From assembly GCF_008329535.1 (NCBI RefSeq), contig NZ_NPKR01000002.1, forward strand, positions 124,001-188,000: a stretch of 64,000 nt of DNA, in the 5' to 3' direction. This document shows, in pieces, positions 26,164 through 32,817 of this stretch. Numbering within the stretch: position 1 is the stretch's first letter; each line of letters opens with the position of its first letter. The notes beneath the pieces are model-generated. The model did no database searches. It was not told where the DNA came from and saw nothing but the letters and a program-made list of their open reading frames with translations. The stretch comes from Mycolicibacterium sp. P1-18 (lineage in GTDB: Bacteria > Actinomycetota > Actinomycetes > Mycobacteriales > Mycobacteriaceae). A program made the translations under genes and the position numbers.

Positions 26164-26207
26164 CGGGTACATCCCTTCCGGCCGGAGTCGTGGCCCGGCG
26201 GTGGTCA

Positions 26208-26226
26208 ACAGGTGAGGGTTACCTAA
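26208..26226 (-). promoter_or_regulatory. Candidate IdeR iron box upstream of the ferric ABC importer
   Basis: On the minus strand the 19-mer reads TTAGGTAACCCTCACCTGT and matches the IdeR consensus TTAGGTTAGGCTAACCTAA at about 14 positions, including the full left hexamer TTAGGT and 5 of 6 in TAACCT. It lies between the ferric-importer operon and the divergent haemophore-like gene (114 bases from that ATG). A TATGTT (minus strand, 26234-26229) just upstream could be the -10, so bound IdeR-Fe would block initiation. Confidence 0.55.
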
Positions 26227-26339
26227 GCAACATACCTGGGCCCAAGAGTGAGAAGTTTCGTTGCCGGGACGACGGGTCGCCGAGTCTGTACGTTGACTGA
26301 GATCCGGCAGGCCCGCTCGACAGTGGAGGAATCACCGTC

Positions 26340-26732
26340 ATGAATCTGTTCGCCACCACCGTGCGCCGCGGCGCGATCGGCCTCGTCGGAGCGTGCGCGG
26401 CCGGAGCCGTCGTCGTCGGTGGCAGCGTGCTGCCCACCGCCGGTGCGGTGCCGTGCAAGGCCAGCGGATTCGCCGCGACGGCCAGCGGCGTGCTGAGTTC
26501 GGCGGGCGCCTACCTGGACGCCCATCCACCTGCCGACGACGTGCTCACCGCCGCTGCCAGCCAACCGCCGGAGGTGGCGCGGTCGTCGGTCCGCGGTTAC
26601 TTCCTGGCCCATCCCGGCGAATTCCTCGACCTGCAGCGCATCGTGCAACCGCTCAAGGACGTCAAGACTCAGTGCGGCGTCGACCTGTCGCCGAGCCAGT
26701 TGGCGTCGTTGTTCGAGGCCCTGGCGGAGTAG
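26340..26732 (+). CDS. Haemophore-like secreted haem-binding protein (Rv0203-like)
   Basis: 130-residue secreted protein with a signal peptide ending at AGA near 36. A small helical domain follows: one Cys early (VPCKASGF), the SGVLSSAGAYLDAHPPADDVLTAAA segment, YFLAHPGEFLDLQRIVQPL and a second Cys (KTQCGVDL). This spacing matches the mycobacterial haemophore family that carries haem outside the cell. GGAGGA lies 9 bases before the ATG. It is divergent from an Fe(III)-type importer, which supports a role in iron supply. The 3' end overlaps the convergent TetR gene by 71 bases. Confidence 0.78.
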   Translation: MNLFATTVRRGAIGLVGACAAGAVVVGGSVLPTAGAVPCKASGFAATASGVLSSAGAYLDAHPPADDVLTAAASQPPEVARSSVRGYFLAHPGEFLDLQRIVQPLKDVKTQCGVDLSPSQLASLFEALAE

Positions 26733-27336
26733 GTCCCGCGGCCTCGGGTCCGAAGACGCCGGCCTGCACGCCGGCCATGGTCAATGCCACCGAGCGTCGG
26801 ACGTCGGCCGCCGAGATCGGTGCCGTGTCGGTAAGGAAGCGGTAATACAACGGGGCCGACAGATGGCGGATCACCTCGCGCGCGTCGACGCCGTCGGGGG
26901 CCTCGCCGCGGTCGACGGCGTCGATGACGACCGGCGACACCTCGTCGACGCGCTTGCGGTAGAAGGCCGCCAGCGCCTGAGCGGTGGTCGGGTCGGACGT
27001 GGCCGTGGCGATGATCGCCTTGAACAGCGCGCCCTGGCGCGGATCGGTCAACGTGCGCCGGATCAGCTTGGCCGCGGCCAGCAGGTCGGTCGACAGCGCG
27101 CCGGTCGCCGGGCGCCGCGACGACGTGTCCGCCATGTCGACCAGCAGATCGGCGACGAGTGCCGCCACCGTGCCCCACCGCCGGTAGACGGTCGACTTGC
27201 CGACCCCGGCCCGCTGGGCGACCGCGGCCAATTCGAGGCCCTCCAAGCCGGTTTCGACGAGCAGGTCGGCGGCGGCGCGCAGGACCGCGTCCCGGACGGC
27301 GGCCGTGCGGCCGCCAGGTCTGGTCACGGCGGTCAT
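26662..27336 (-). CDS. TetR-family repressor of the adjacent aldo-keto reductase
   Basis: 224-residue TetR regulator. The N-terminal helix-turn-helix is at about 15-60 (ADLLVETGLEGLELAAVAQRAGVGKSTVYRRWGTV). The ligand-binding domain follows, and the C-terminal tail is rich in Pro/Thr/Arg. It is divergent from the aldo-keto reductase at 27423. Two inverted repeats with the same geometry, one near each start, fit autoregulation plus control of the reductase. The inducer is unknown. Confidence 0.9.
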   Translation of the reverse strand: MTAVTRPGGRTAAVRDAVLRAAADLLVETGLEGLELAAVAQRAGVGKSTVYRRWGTVAALVADLLVDMADTSSRRPATGALSTDLLAAAKLIRRTLTDPRQGALFKAIIATATSDPTTAQALAAFYRKRVDEVSPVVIDAVDRGEAPDGVDAREVIRHLSAPLYYRFLTDTAPISAADVRRSVALTMAGVQAGVFGPEAAGPTPPGPRTTTPTGSATGRRRTES

Positions 27337-27346
27337 GTCCTCATCA

Positions 27347-27368
27347 TAACGGGACTCCGGTGTCGTTA
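27347..27368. promoter_or_regulatory. TetR operator copy 1 (near tetR start)
   Basis: TAACGGGA-N6-TGTCGTTA. The outer 5 bp of each arm are a perfect inverted repeat (TAACG/CGTTA), and 6 of 8 arm positions are symmetric. It ends 11 bases from the tetR ATG. It has the same arm and spacer lengths as the site at 27391-27414. Confidence 0.6.
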
Positions 27369-27390
27369 AGCCCGGATCGGTGTTAACCTA

Positions 27391-27414
27391 CTAACGGGAA
27401 CATCGTCTCGTTAG
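27391..27414. promoter_or_regulatory. TetR operator copy 2 (near aldo-keto reductase start)
   Basis: CTAACGGGA-N6-TCTCGTTAG, symmetric at 8 of 9 arm positions. It ends 8 bases before the GTG start of the aldo-keto reductase, so bound repressor would cover the transcription start or the ribosome site (TTAGGAG overlaps its right arm). Confidence 0.65.
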
Positions 27415-27422
27415 GAGTTGGC

Positions 27423-28466
27423 GTGGAGTATCGGCAGGTGGGCAATTCGGGACTCGTGGTCTCCGAATTGAGTTTTGGTGCAGCCACGTTCGGCGGCCGC
27501 GGCGACTTCTTCGAGGCATGGGGTTCCGTCGACGTCGACGAGGCGCGTCGCATGGTCGACGCATGCCTGGACGCCGGCATCACGCTGTTCGACACGGCCG
27601 ACGTCTACTCCGACGGCGCGTCGGAGGAGGTGCTCGGGGCCGCGCTGAGGGGACGGCGCGACCAGGTGCTCATCTCGACGAAGGCGGGCCTGCCGCTCGG
27701 AGCCGGACCCGGCCAGGCGGGCACCTCGCGCTCACGGCTCGTCGAGGCGGTGGAGAACGCACTGCGCCGCCTTGACACCGACCACGTCGACCTCTTCCAC
27801 TTGCACGCCTACGACGCGCACACCCCGGTCGACGAAGTGCTCGACACGCTCGACCGGCTCGTCGGCCAGGGCAAGATCCGATACGCCGGGGTGTCCAACT
27901 TCTCGGGATGGCAGCTGATGAAGTCGCTGTCGGCCGCGGATGCCGCGCACCGGTCGCGGTACGTCGCGCATCAGGTCTACTACTCGCTGATCGGGCGGGA
28001 CTACGAGTGGGAACTGATGCCGCTGGCCGTCGACCAGGGCGTGGGTGCCCTGGTGTGGAGTCCGCTGGGCTGGGGGCGCCTCACCGGTCGCATCCGGCGC
28101 GGCGGTGCGGTGCCCGAACGCAGCAGGTTGCACGCGACGGCAGACGCGGGGCCACCCGTGGACGAGGGTCTCCTGTTCGACGTGGTCGACGAACTGGACG
28201 CGATCGCCGAGGAAACCGGCCGGACGGTGCCCCAGGTGGCGCTGAATTGGCTGCTGCGGCGGCCCACCGTGTCGTCGGTGATCGTCGGCGCGCGCGACGG
28301 CGCCCAACTGGCCGAGAACCTCGGAGCCGTGGGATGGGTGCTGAGCGACGAGCAGGTGGCGCGGCTCGACGCGGTCAGTTCCAGGGAGGCGCCGTACCCC
28401 TACTTCCCGTACCACCGGCAAGCCGGGTTCGCCCGGCTCAACCCGCCGATGTTCGCTCGGACCTAG
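27423..28466 (+). CDS. Aldo/keto reductase
   Basis: 347-residue NADPH-dependent (beta/alpha)8-barrel oxidoreductase. It has FDTADVYSDGASEEVLG (catalytic Asp and Tyr), ISTKAG (Lys), DLFHLHAYD (His) and the NADP-binding RRPTVSSVIVGAR segment near the end, the classic AKR tetrad and cofactor site. It groups with the YhdN/Gas vesicle-type AKRs that reduce aldehydes or methylglyoxal. The start is GTG, with TTAGGAG 6 bases before. Control is by the divergent TetR. The stop overlaps the convergent lipoprotein gene by 4 bases. Confidence 0.92.
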   Translation: MEYRQVGNSGLVVSELSFGAATFGGRGDFFEAWGSVDVDEARRMVDACLDAGITLFDTADVYSDGASEEVLGAALRGRRDQVLISTKAGLPLGAGPGQAGTSRSRLVEAVENALRRLDTDHVDLFHLHAYDAHTPVDEVLDTLDRLVGQGKIRYAGVSNFSGWQLMKSLSAADAAHRSRYVAHQVYYSLIGRDYEWELMPLAVDQGVGALVWSPLGWGRLTGRIRRGGAVPERSRLHATADAGPPVDEGLLFDVVDELDAIAEETGRTVPQVALNWLLRRPTVSSVIVGARDGAQLAENLGAVGWVLSDEQVARLDAVSSREAPYPYFPYHRQAGFARLNPPMFART

Positions 28467-29077
28467 GCGGGCAGGTCCGTGTACTGCAGCGTGAATCCGT
28501 CTGCGCTGAAGGTGAATCCGTTGCCGGACACCTCGCTGGCGCAGGAGATCCCCGTGGCCTCCTGCACGTTGCAGCGGAAGCCGGACACGATCAGCACCTT
28601 GCCGAAGGGCAGGACCGCCGCCGGACCCGGAACCAGCGAATAGCCCGGTGCGTCGAGCGTCGCGAACCGCGGATCGCCGAGCCGGCCCACCTGAATGGCG
28701 TTCGGCGCCGCGTCGGTTCCGTCGGGTCCCGGCACCTCGTCGGGCGCCCCCGTGATCGGAATCGTCGACCCGGTGGCGGACTGACACCCCGCCGTGTCCC
28801 GCGGCACGATCGCACACACCCACCGCTTGCTCGGGCTGGTGAAGTAGTAGGCGGTCTGCCCGTCGGCCTGGGGTGCGGCGTAGTCGAAGGCGTTGACGAG
28901 AGCGTCGTTGGTCGGGCGGTCCGCCAGCGGAGGTGGCGGCGTGGTGCTGGTCGCGATGGTGGGCCGGGGCTCGTCGTTGTTGACCACGGTCCCGGAGTCG
29001 CAGGCCACGAGTGTCGAGGCGACCACCGCGAGGGGCAGTGCGGACACGAGGGCCCGGTGATGAGAGCGGCGTGCCAT
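28463..29077 (-). CDS. Mycobacterial lipoprotein of unknown function
   Basis: 204 residues with a short basic N-terminus, a hydrophobic signal and the lipobox LVAC (Cys near 26), followed by a Thr/Pro-rich linker. The mature part shows KRWVCAIVPRDTAGCQS and FRCNVQEATGISCASEVSGNGF, i.e. four or five Cys that could form disulfides, and ends in a FTFSADGFTLQYTDLP strand pair. I do not recognise a characterised family; similar small lipoproteins occur widely in mycobacteria. The frame is open far upstream, but the ATG at 29077 gives a normal signal peptide. Confidence 0.72.
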   Translation of the reverse strand: MARRSHHRALVSALPLAVVASTLVACDSGTVVNNDEPRPTIATSTTPPPPLADRPTNDALVNAFDYAAPQADGQTAYYFTSPSKRWVCAIVPRDTAGCQSATGSTIPITGAPDEVPGPDGTDAAPNAIQVGRLGDPRFATLDAPGYSLVPGPAAVLPFGKVLIVSGFRCNVQEATGISCASEVSGNGFTFSADGFTLQYTDLPA

Positions 29078-29106
29078 GGCGCACATCATGGCACGACGGT
29101 TCTGGA

Positions 29107-29118
29107 ACGAGATCTCGT
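29107..29118. promoter_or_regulatory. Perfect 12-bp palindrome between divergent genes
   Basis: ACGAGATCTCGT is a perfect palindrome midway between the lipoprotein gene start (29077, minus) and the TetR gene start (29138, plus). An operator of the downstream TetR protein is the simplest reading. Confidence 0.4.
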
Positions 29119-29137
29119 CGACGGGTAGGGTCCGGGC

Positions 29138-29728
29138 ATGGCGCGCCCCCGGACGTTCGACGAGCGGGACGTCGTCACCGCCGCACGCGACCAGTTTTGG
29201 GCCGCCGGATACGCGGGGACCTCGGTGGAGGACCTGACCGAGGCGACCGGCCTCGGCCGCGGCAGCCTCTACGGCGCCTTCGGCGACAAACACCACCTGT
29301 ACCTCCGTGCGCTCGACGACTACTGCGCCGAGACGCTGGCGTCGGTCGCCGCCGACCTGACCGACCCCACCGTGCCCGCCTACGCCCGCCTCGTCGCCCA
29401 CGTCGGCGAGGTCGGCGGCGCCACCGCCGAGGACGCCGCGCGCGGCTGCCTGCTGGCCAAGAGCGCAGCCGAGCTGGGCTCCACCGACGAGGACGTGGCG
29501 CGTCGGGTGTCCGACACCATGGAGACCTACCAGCGTCTGCTCGCGGACACCGTCGCGCAGGCGCAGCGCGACGGCGACCTGGACGCGGGCACCGATCCGG
29601 ATCGGTTGGCGTTGCTCGTGCTGACCTTCATCCGGGGCGCCGAGGCGCTGGGCAAGTCGGGATACGGACCGGCGCTCCGGCAGTCGGCGGCCGAGCAGTT
29701 CGTCGCCCTGCTGCCACGCCCACGTTGA
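29138..29728 (+). CDS. TetR-family transcriptional regulator
   Basis: 196 residues. The helix-turn-helix (FDERDVVTAARDQFWAAGYAGTSVEDLTEATGLGRGSLYGAFGDKHHLYLRAL region) is typical of the TetR_C_6/YxaF-like group, where the regulator often controls a neighbouring oxidoreductase. Here two SDR genes follow on the same strand. The C-terminal domain has Cys in ARGCLLAKSA, a segment shared by stress-sensing relatives such as NemR-like proteins. Whether it is redox-active is not shown. Confidence 0.88.
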   Translation: MARPRTFDERDVVTAARDQFWAAGYAGTSVEDLTEATGLGRGSLYGAFGDKHHLYLRALDDYCAETLASVAADLTDPTVPAYARLVAHVGEVGGATAEDAARGCLLAKSAAELGSTDEDVARRVSDTMETYQRLLADTVAQAQRDGDLDAGTDPDRLALLVLTFIRGAEALGKSGYGPALRQSAAEQFVALLPRPR

Positions 29729-29809
29729 GGCGCCCGGCAAGACGAACGCGAAGCTTTCCCGGACGGTACGGCGTTGTCCGCTGCCGCTGTGCCCGTTAGC
29801 TTTTCGTTC

Positions 29810-30550
29810 ATGACAACAGTGCTGATCACGGGATGCTCGTCCGGCTACGGCCTCGCCACCGCGCAACGGTTCCTCGACGAGGGCTGGGACGTCGTCGCCA
29901 CCATGCGCACCCCGCGTCCCGACGTCCTGCCGGCGTCGGACCGGTTGACGCTCCTGGCGCTCGACGTCACGGACCCGGCCAGCATCGCCAACGCCATCGA
30001 ATCCGCCGGGCCCGTCGACGTCCTGGTCAACAACGCCGGCATCGGCGGTATCGGTGCGTTCGAGTCGATGTCGATGAGCACCGCGCGAGAGCTGTTCGAC
30101 ACGAACACCTTCGGCGTCATGGCGACCACCCAGGCCGTCGTCCCGCAGATGCGGGCGCGCGGTTCCGGCGTCATCGTCAACGTCACCTCGAGTGCCACGC
30201 TGGCAGCCATGCCGCTGGCCGCGGTCTACACCGCCAGCAAGTCCGCCATCGAGGGGTTCTCCGGGTCGTTGGCGTTGGAGCTGGGCTTCTTCGGCGTACG
30301 GGTCAAACTCGTCGAGCCGGGTTACGGACCGTCGACCGCATTCACGAGCAACGGCGCCGAACGCATGGTCGAGATCCCCTCGGAGTACCTGCCATTTGCG
30401 GCGCCCATCCTCGACTCGTTCGCTACGCCGGGTGAGGTGACCACCCCCGGCGACGTCGCCGACGTGGTGTTCCGGGCCGCCACCGACACGTCGGACCGGC
30501 TGCGGTTTCCCGCCGGGCCCGATGCGGTCGCGTTGGCCCAGTCGGGCTGA
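29810..30550 (+). CDS. Short-chain dehydrogenase/reductase
   Basis: 246-residue SDR. VLITGCSSGYGLATAQRF is the dinucleotide loop, VLVNNAGIGGIG follows, and the catalytic Ser (NVTSSATLA) and Y-x-x-x-K (YTASKSAIEGF) are intact. It belongs to the group that includes retinol/17-beta-hydroxysteroid-like SDRs. The ATG at 29810 is directly preceded by AGCTTTTCGTTC, which is an imperfect inverted copy (10 of 12) of a segment at 29744-29755, possibly regulatory. Probable target of the upstream TetR. Confidence 0.87.
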   Translation: MTTVLITGCSSGYGLATAQRFLDEGWDVVATMRTPRPDVLPASDRLTLLALDVTDPASIANAIESAGPVDVLVNNAGIGGIGAFESMSMSTARELFDTNTFGVMATTQAVVPQMRARGSGVIVNVTSSATLAAMPLAAVYTASKSAIEGFSGSLALELGFFGVRVKLVEPGYGPSTAFTSNGAERMVEIPSEYLPFAAPILDSFATPGEVTTPGDVADVVFRAATDTSDRLRFPAGPDAVALAQSG

Positions 30551-30597
30551 AGGCCCCGGCCGTAATGTTTCAGGCGGCCGGACGCGTCCTCCTAGGC

Positions 30598-31434
30598 ATG
30601 ACGGTGAACGGGCGAGGACGAGTGATCGTGACCGGTGCGTCCAGCGGGATCGGGCACGCCACGGCGCTGCATCTGCGAGACCTCGGCTTCTCGGTGCTGG
30701 CGGGTGTGCGCCGCGAGGAGGATGCCGAGCGACTGCGCGATCATGGCGTGATCCCGATGCGTCTCGACGTCACGGTCGCCGAACAGATCGCGGCTGCGCG
30801 GGCGCAGTGGGGCGACCAACCGTTGGCCGGGCTGGTGAACAACGCCGGGTTCACGTGCAGCGGGCCACTCGAGTTCGTGCCCGTCGAGGAGCTGCGCCGG
30901 CAGTTCGAGGTGAACGTCGTCGGCCACTTGGCCGTCGTCCAGGCGTTTCTCGACGCCCTGCGGGCGGGCCGAGGTCGCATCGTCAACATCGGATCGACGG
31001 CGGGGTTGCTCGGAACGCCGATCACCGGGCCCTACGTGGCGTCGAAGTTCGCGCTGGAGGGCATGACCGACGTGCTGCGGCGGGAGCTTCGGCCGCAGGG
31101 CGTCGACGTCGTCATGATCGAGCCCGGAGGCGTCAAGACGCCGCTCATCGGCAAGGTCGGCGAGGACTTCGAACGCTGGCACCGCGACGGTCCGCCCGAG
31201 TTGGTCGAACGGTACGGCGCGATGATCGCCACCGCGCTGGAGTTCACGACGAAGATCGACCGGCACACCGGGGTGGACGCCGGCGTGGTGGCCCGGGTGA
31301 TCGGCACGGCGTTGACCGCGCGGCGGCCCCGCACGCGCTACCTGGTCGGTCGCGACGCGGTCGCCGCCGCGATGGCCAAGTTCGTGCCCGACCGCGTGGT
31401 GGATCGACTGCTCGTGAGCATGATCAAGTCATAG
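30598..31434 (+). CDS. Short-chain dehydrogenase/reductase
   Basis: 278-residue SDR with VIVTGASSGIGHATALHL, LVNNAGFTCSGP, IVNIGSTAGLLG (Ser) and YVASKFALEGMTDVLRREL (Tyr, Lys). The PGGVKTPLIGK segment is common to 11-beta-HSD/retinol-dehydrogenase-like SDRs. The start is taken at the ATG 30598; the open frame begins earlier, and a GTG at 30604 is possible. It lies 47 bases after another SDR gene and 22 bases before an AraC-family gene, likely one unit. Confidence 0.87.
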   Translation: MTVNGRGRVIVTGASSGIGHATALHLRDLGFSVLAGVRREEDAERLRDHGVIPMRLDVTVAEQIAAARAQWGDQPLAGLVNNAGFTCSGPLEFVPVEELRRQFEVNVVGHLAVVQAFLDALRAGRGRIVNIGSTAGLLGTPITGPYVASKFALEGMTDVLRRELRPQGVDVVMIEPGGVKTPLIGKVGEDFERWHRDGPPELVERYGAMIATALEFTTKIDRHTGVDAGVVARVIGTALTARRPRTRYLVGRDAVAAAMAKFVPDRVVDRLLVSMIKS

Positions 31435-31456
31435 GACACCCGCTAGCGTCTGCGGC

Positions 31457-32374
31457 ATGGGCGACGTCGAACCGCTGGAGCAACTGATGTCGCTGCTGCG
31501 TCCCGAGGCGGTGCTGGCGAAGGTCATCACCGGCGCCGGGCTGTGGGGCGTGCGCAAGCCGCGCTACGGCGACCCCGCGTTCTGTCTGATGCTCGACGGG
31601 TCGTGCGTGCTGGAGCCCGAGGGCCTCGACGCGGTCGAGTTGCGGCGCGGGGACTTCCTCCTGTTCCCGCGGACGCCGGGGTTCACCATGAGTGGAAGCG
31701 CCGAAGCAACAACCGATTTCGCGCCGCTCGACCATTCTCGTGACACCCACCACGGCTCGGTGTCGGAGCCGGTCACCATGCGGATGCTCGGCGGATACTT
31801 CCGCTTCGACCCCTCGAGTGCGGCTCTGCTGGTGGCGCTTCTCCCGCCGGTCGTCCTGGTCCGGGGTGGACAGCCCGGGGCGGCCAGGCTGACCCGGCTC
31901 GTCGAGCTCATCGCCGAGGAGGCGGACACCGACGGGCCCAGTCGCGACGGGATCCTCAAGCGCCTCGTGGAGGTGCCGCTGATCGAGGCCACCCGGGTTC
32001 CCGCCGGGTCGGATCTCGGCAGCGGCGGCAGGGGACTGATCGCGGGACTGTCCGATCCGGTGCTCGCGCCGGCCCTGCGAGAGATGCATGCCGACGTCGC
32101 GCGCGGCTGGACCGTGGAACGTCTCGCCGCGGTCGCCTCGGTGTCGCGCGCGATGTTCGCGCAACGGTTCACCCGGACAGTGGGATTGACGCCCATGCAG
32201 TACCTGCTGGAATGGCGCGTGGCGTTGGCCAAGGACCTGATGAGAACCGAGGCGCCGTCGGTGGCTCGACTGGCCCAGCTGGTCGGCTATCAGTCCGCGA
32301 CCGCGTTCACGACGGCGTTCACCCGGGTGGCCGGCTGCTCGCCGAGCGAGTTCGCCCGGGGCGCCTGTGGATGA
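31457..32374 (+). CDS. AraC-family transcriptional regulator with cupin sensor
   Basis: 305 residues. The N-terminal half is a cupin-type ligand domain (LMLDGSCVLEPEGLDAVELRRGDFLLFPRTPGF; cupin_6-like). The C-terminal 100 residues hold two helix-turn-helix motifs: WTVERLAAVASVSRAMFAQRF and SVARLAQLVGYQSATAFTTAFTRVAG. Regulators of this build usually activate a neighbouring oxidoreductase in response to a small molecule. The two SDR genes just upstream are the natural candidates. Confidence 0.9.
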   Translation: MGDVEPLEQLMSLLRPEAVLAKVITGAGLWGVRKPRYGDPAFCLMLDGSCVLEPEGLDAVELRRGDFLLFPRTPGFTMSGSAEATTDFAPLDHSRDTHHGSVSEPVTMRMLGGYFRFDPSSAALLVALLPPVVLVRGGQPGAARLTRLVELIAEEADTDGPSRDGILKRLVEVPLIEATRVPAGSDLGSGGRGLIAGLSDPVLAPALREMHADVARGWTVERLAAVASVSRAMFAQRFTRTVGLTPMQYLLEWRVALAKDLMRTEAPSVARLAQLVGYQSATAFTTAFTRVAGCSPSEFARGACG

Positions 32375-32393
32375 ATCGGCGTCTGTGGATGAA
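32361..32393 (+). repeat. Two 15-bp direct repeats at the end of the AraC gene
   Basis: GCGCCTGTGGATGAA (32361) and GCGTCTGTGGATGAA (32379) differ at one base with an 18-base pitch. The first contains the AraC stop codon. The core CTGTGGATGAA recurs at 41288. Its complement contains TCATCCACA, one mismatch from the DnaA box TTATCCACA. Confidence 0.5.
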
Positions 32394-32442
32394 CCCCTGA
32401 CGCCGGGGGTCCGGTGTCGGTGCGGCTCCGCATGGTGTGGGC

Positions 32443-32817
32443 ATGACGGAAACGTGGACGCGGGCCCAGATCGGCGCTCTCGGTGAGCAGCTTGCGGTCG
32501 ACTATCTGACCTCGCACGGCATGCAGGTGTTGACCCGCAACTGGCGATGCCGATACGGGGAGTTGGACGTGATCGCTACCGACCCCACCGCGGGGGACGC
32601 GGTGGTGTTCGTGGAGGTGAAGACGCGCACCAGCGACCGCTTCGGCGGCGTCGAGCAGGCGGTCACCCCGCAGAAGGTCCGGCGGTTGCGCCGACTGGCG
32701 GGCCTGTGGCTGGCCGCCCAGGACCGCCGGTGGTCGCACGTGCGCATCGACGTGGTCGGCGTGCGTATCGGGCGGACCAGGACGCCGGAGATCACCCACG
32801 TGCGGGCGGTGGGGTGA
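32443..32817 (+). CDS. YraN family protein (UPF0102, Rv2898c-like)
   Basis: 124-residue protein of the endonuclease-like UPF0102 family. ALGEQLAVDYL, the GELDVIA and FVEVKTR motifs contain the Glu/Asp/Glu-x-Lys residues of a restriction-nuclease fold. Its activity in vivo is not settled. It always precedes the YifB/ComM gene in actinobacteria, and here its stop overlaps that start (TGATG). The ATG at 32443 is preferred; a GTG two codons earlier is possible. Confidence 0.92.
   Translation: MTETWTRAQIGALGEQLAVDYLTSHGMQVLTRNWRCRYGELDVIATDPTAGDAVVFVEVKTRTSDRFGGVEQAVTPQKVRRLRRLAGLWLAAQDRRWSHVRIDVVGVRIGRTRTPEITHVRAVG

Noticed and set aside
29744..29809. 12-bp imperfect inverted repeat pair before the SDR at 29810
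   Set aside because: 10 of 12 match with a 42-base spacer is weak; it is noted in the gene entry but not claimed as an operator.
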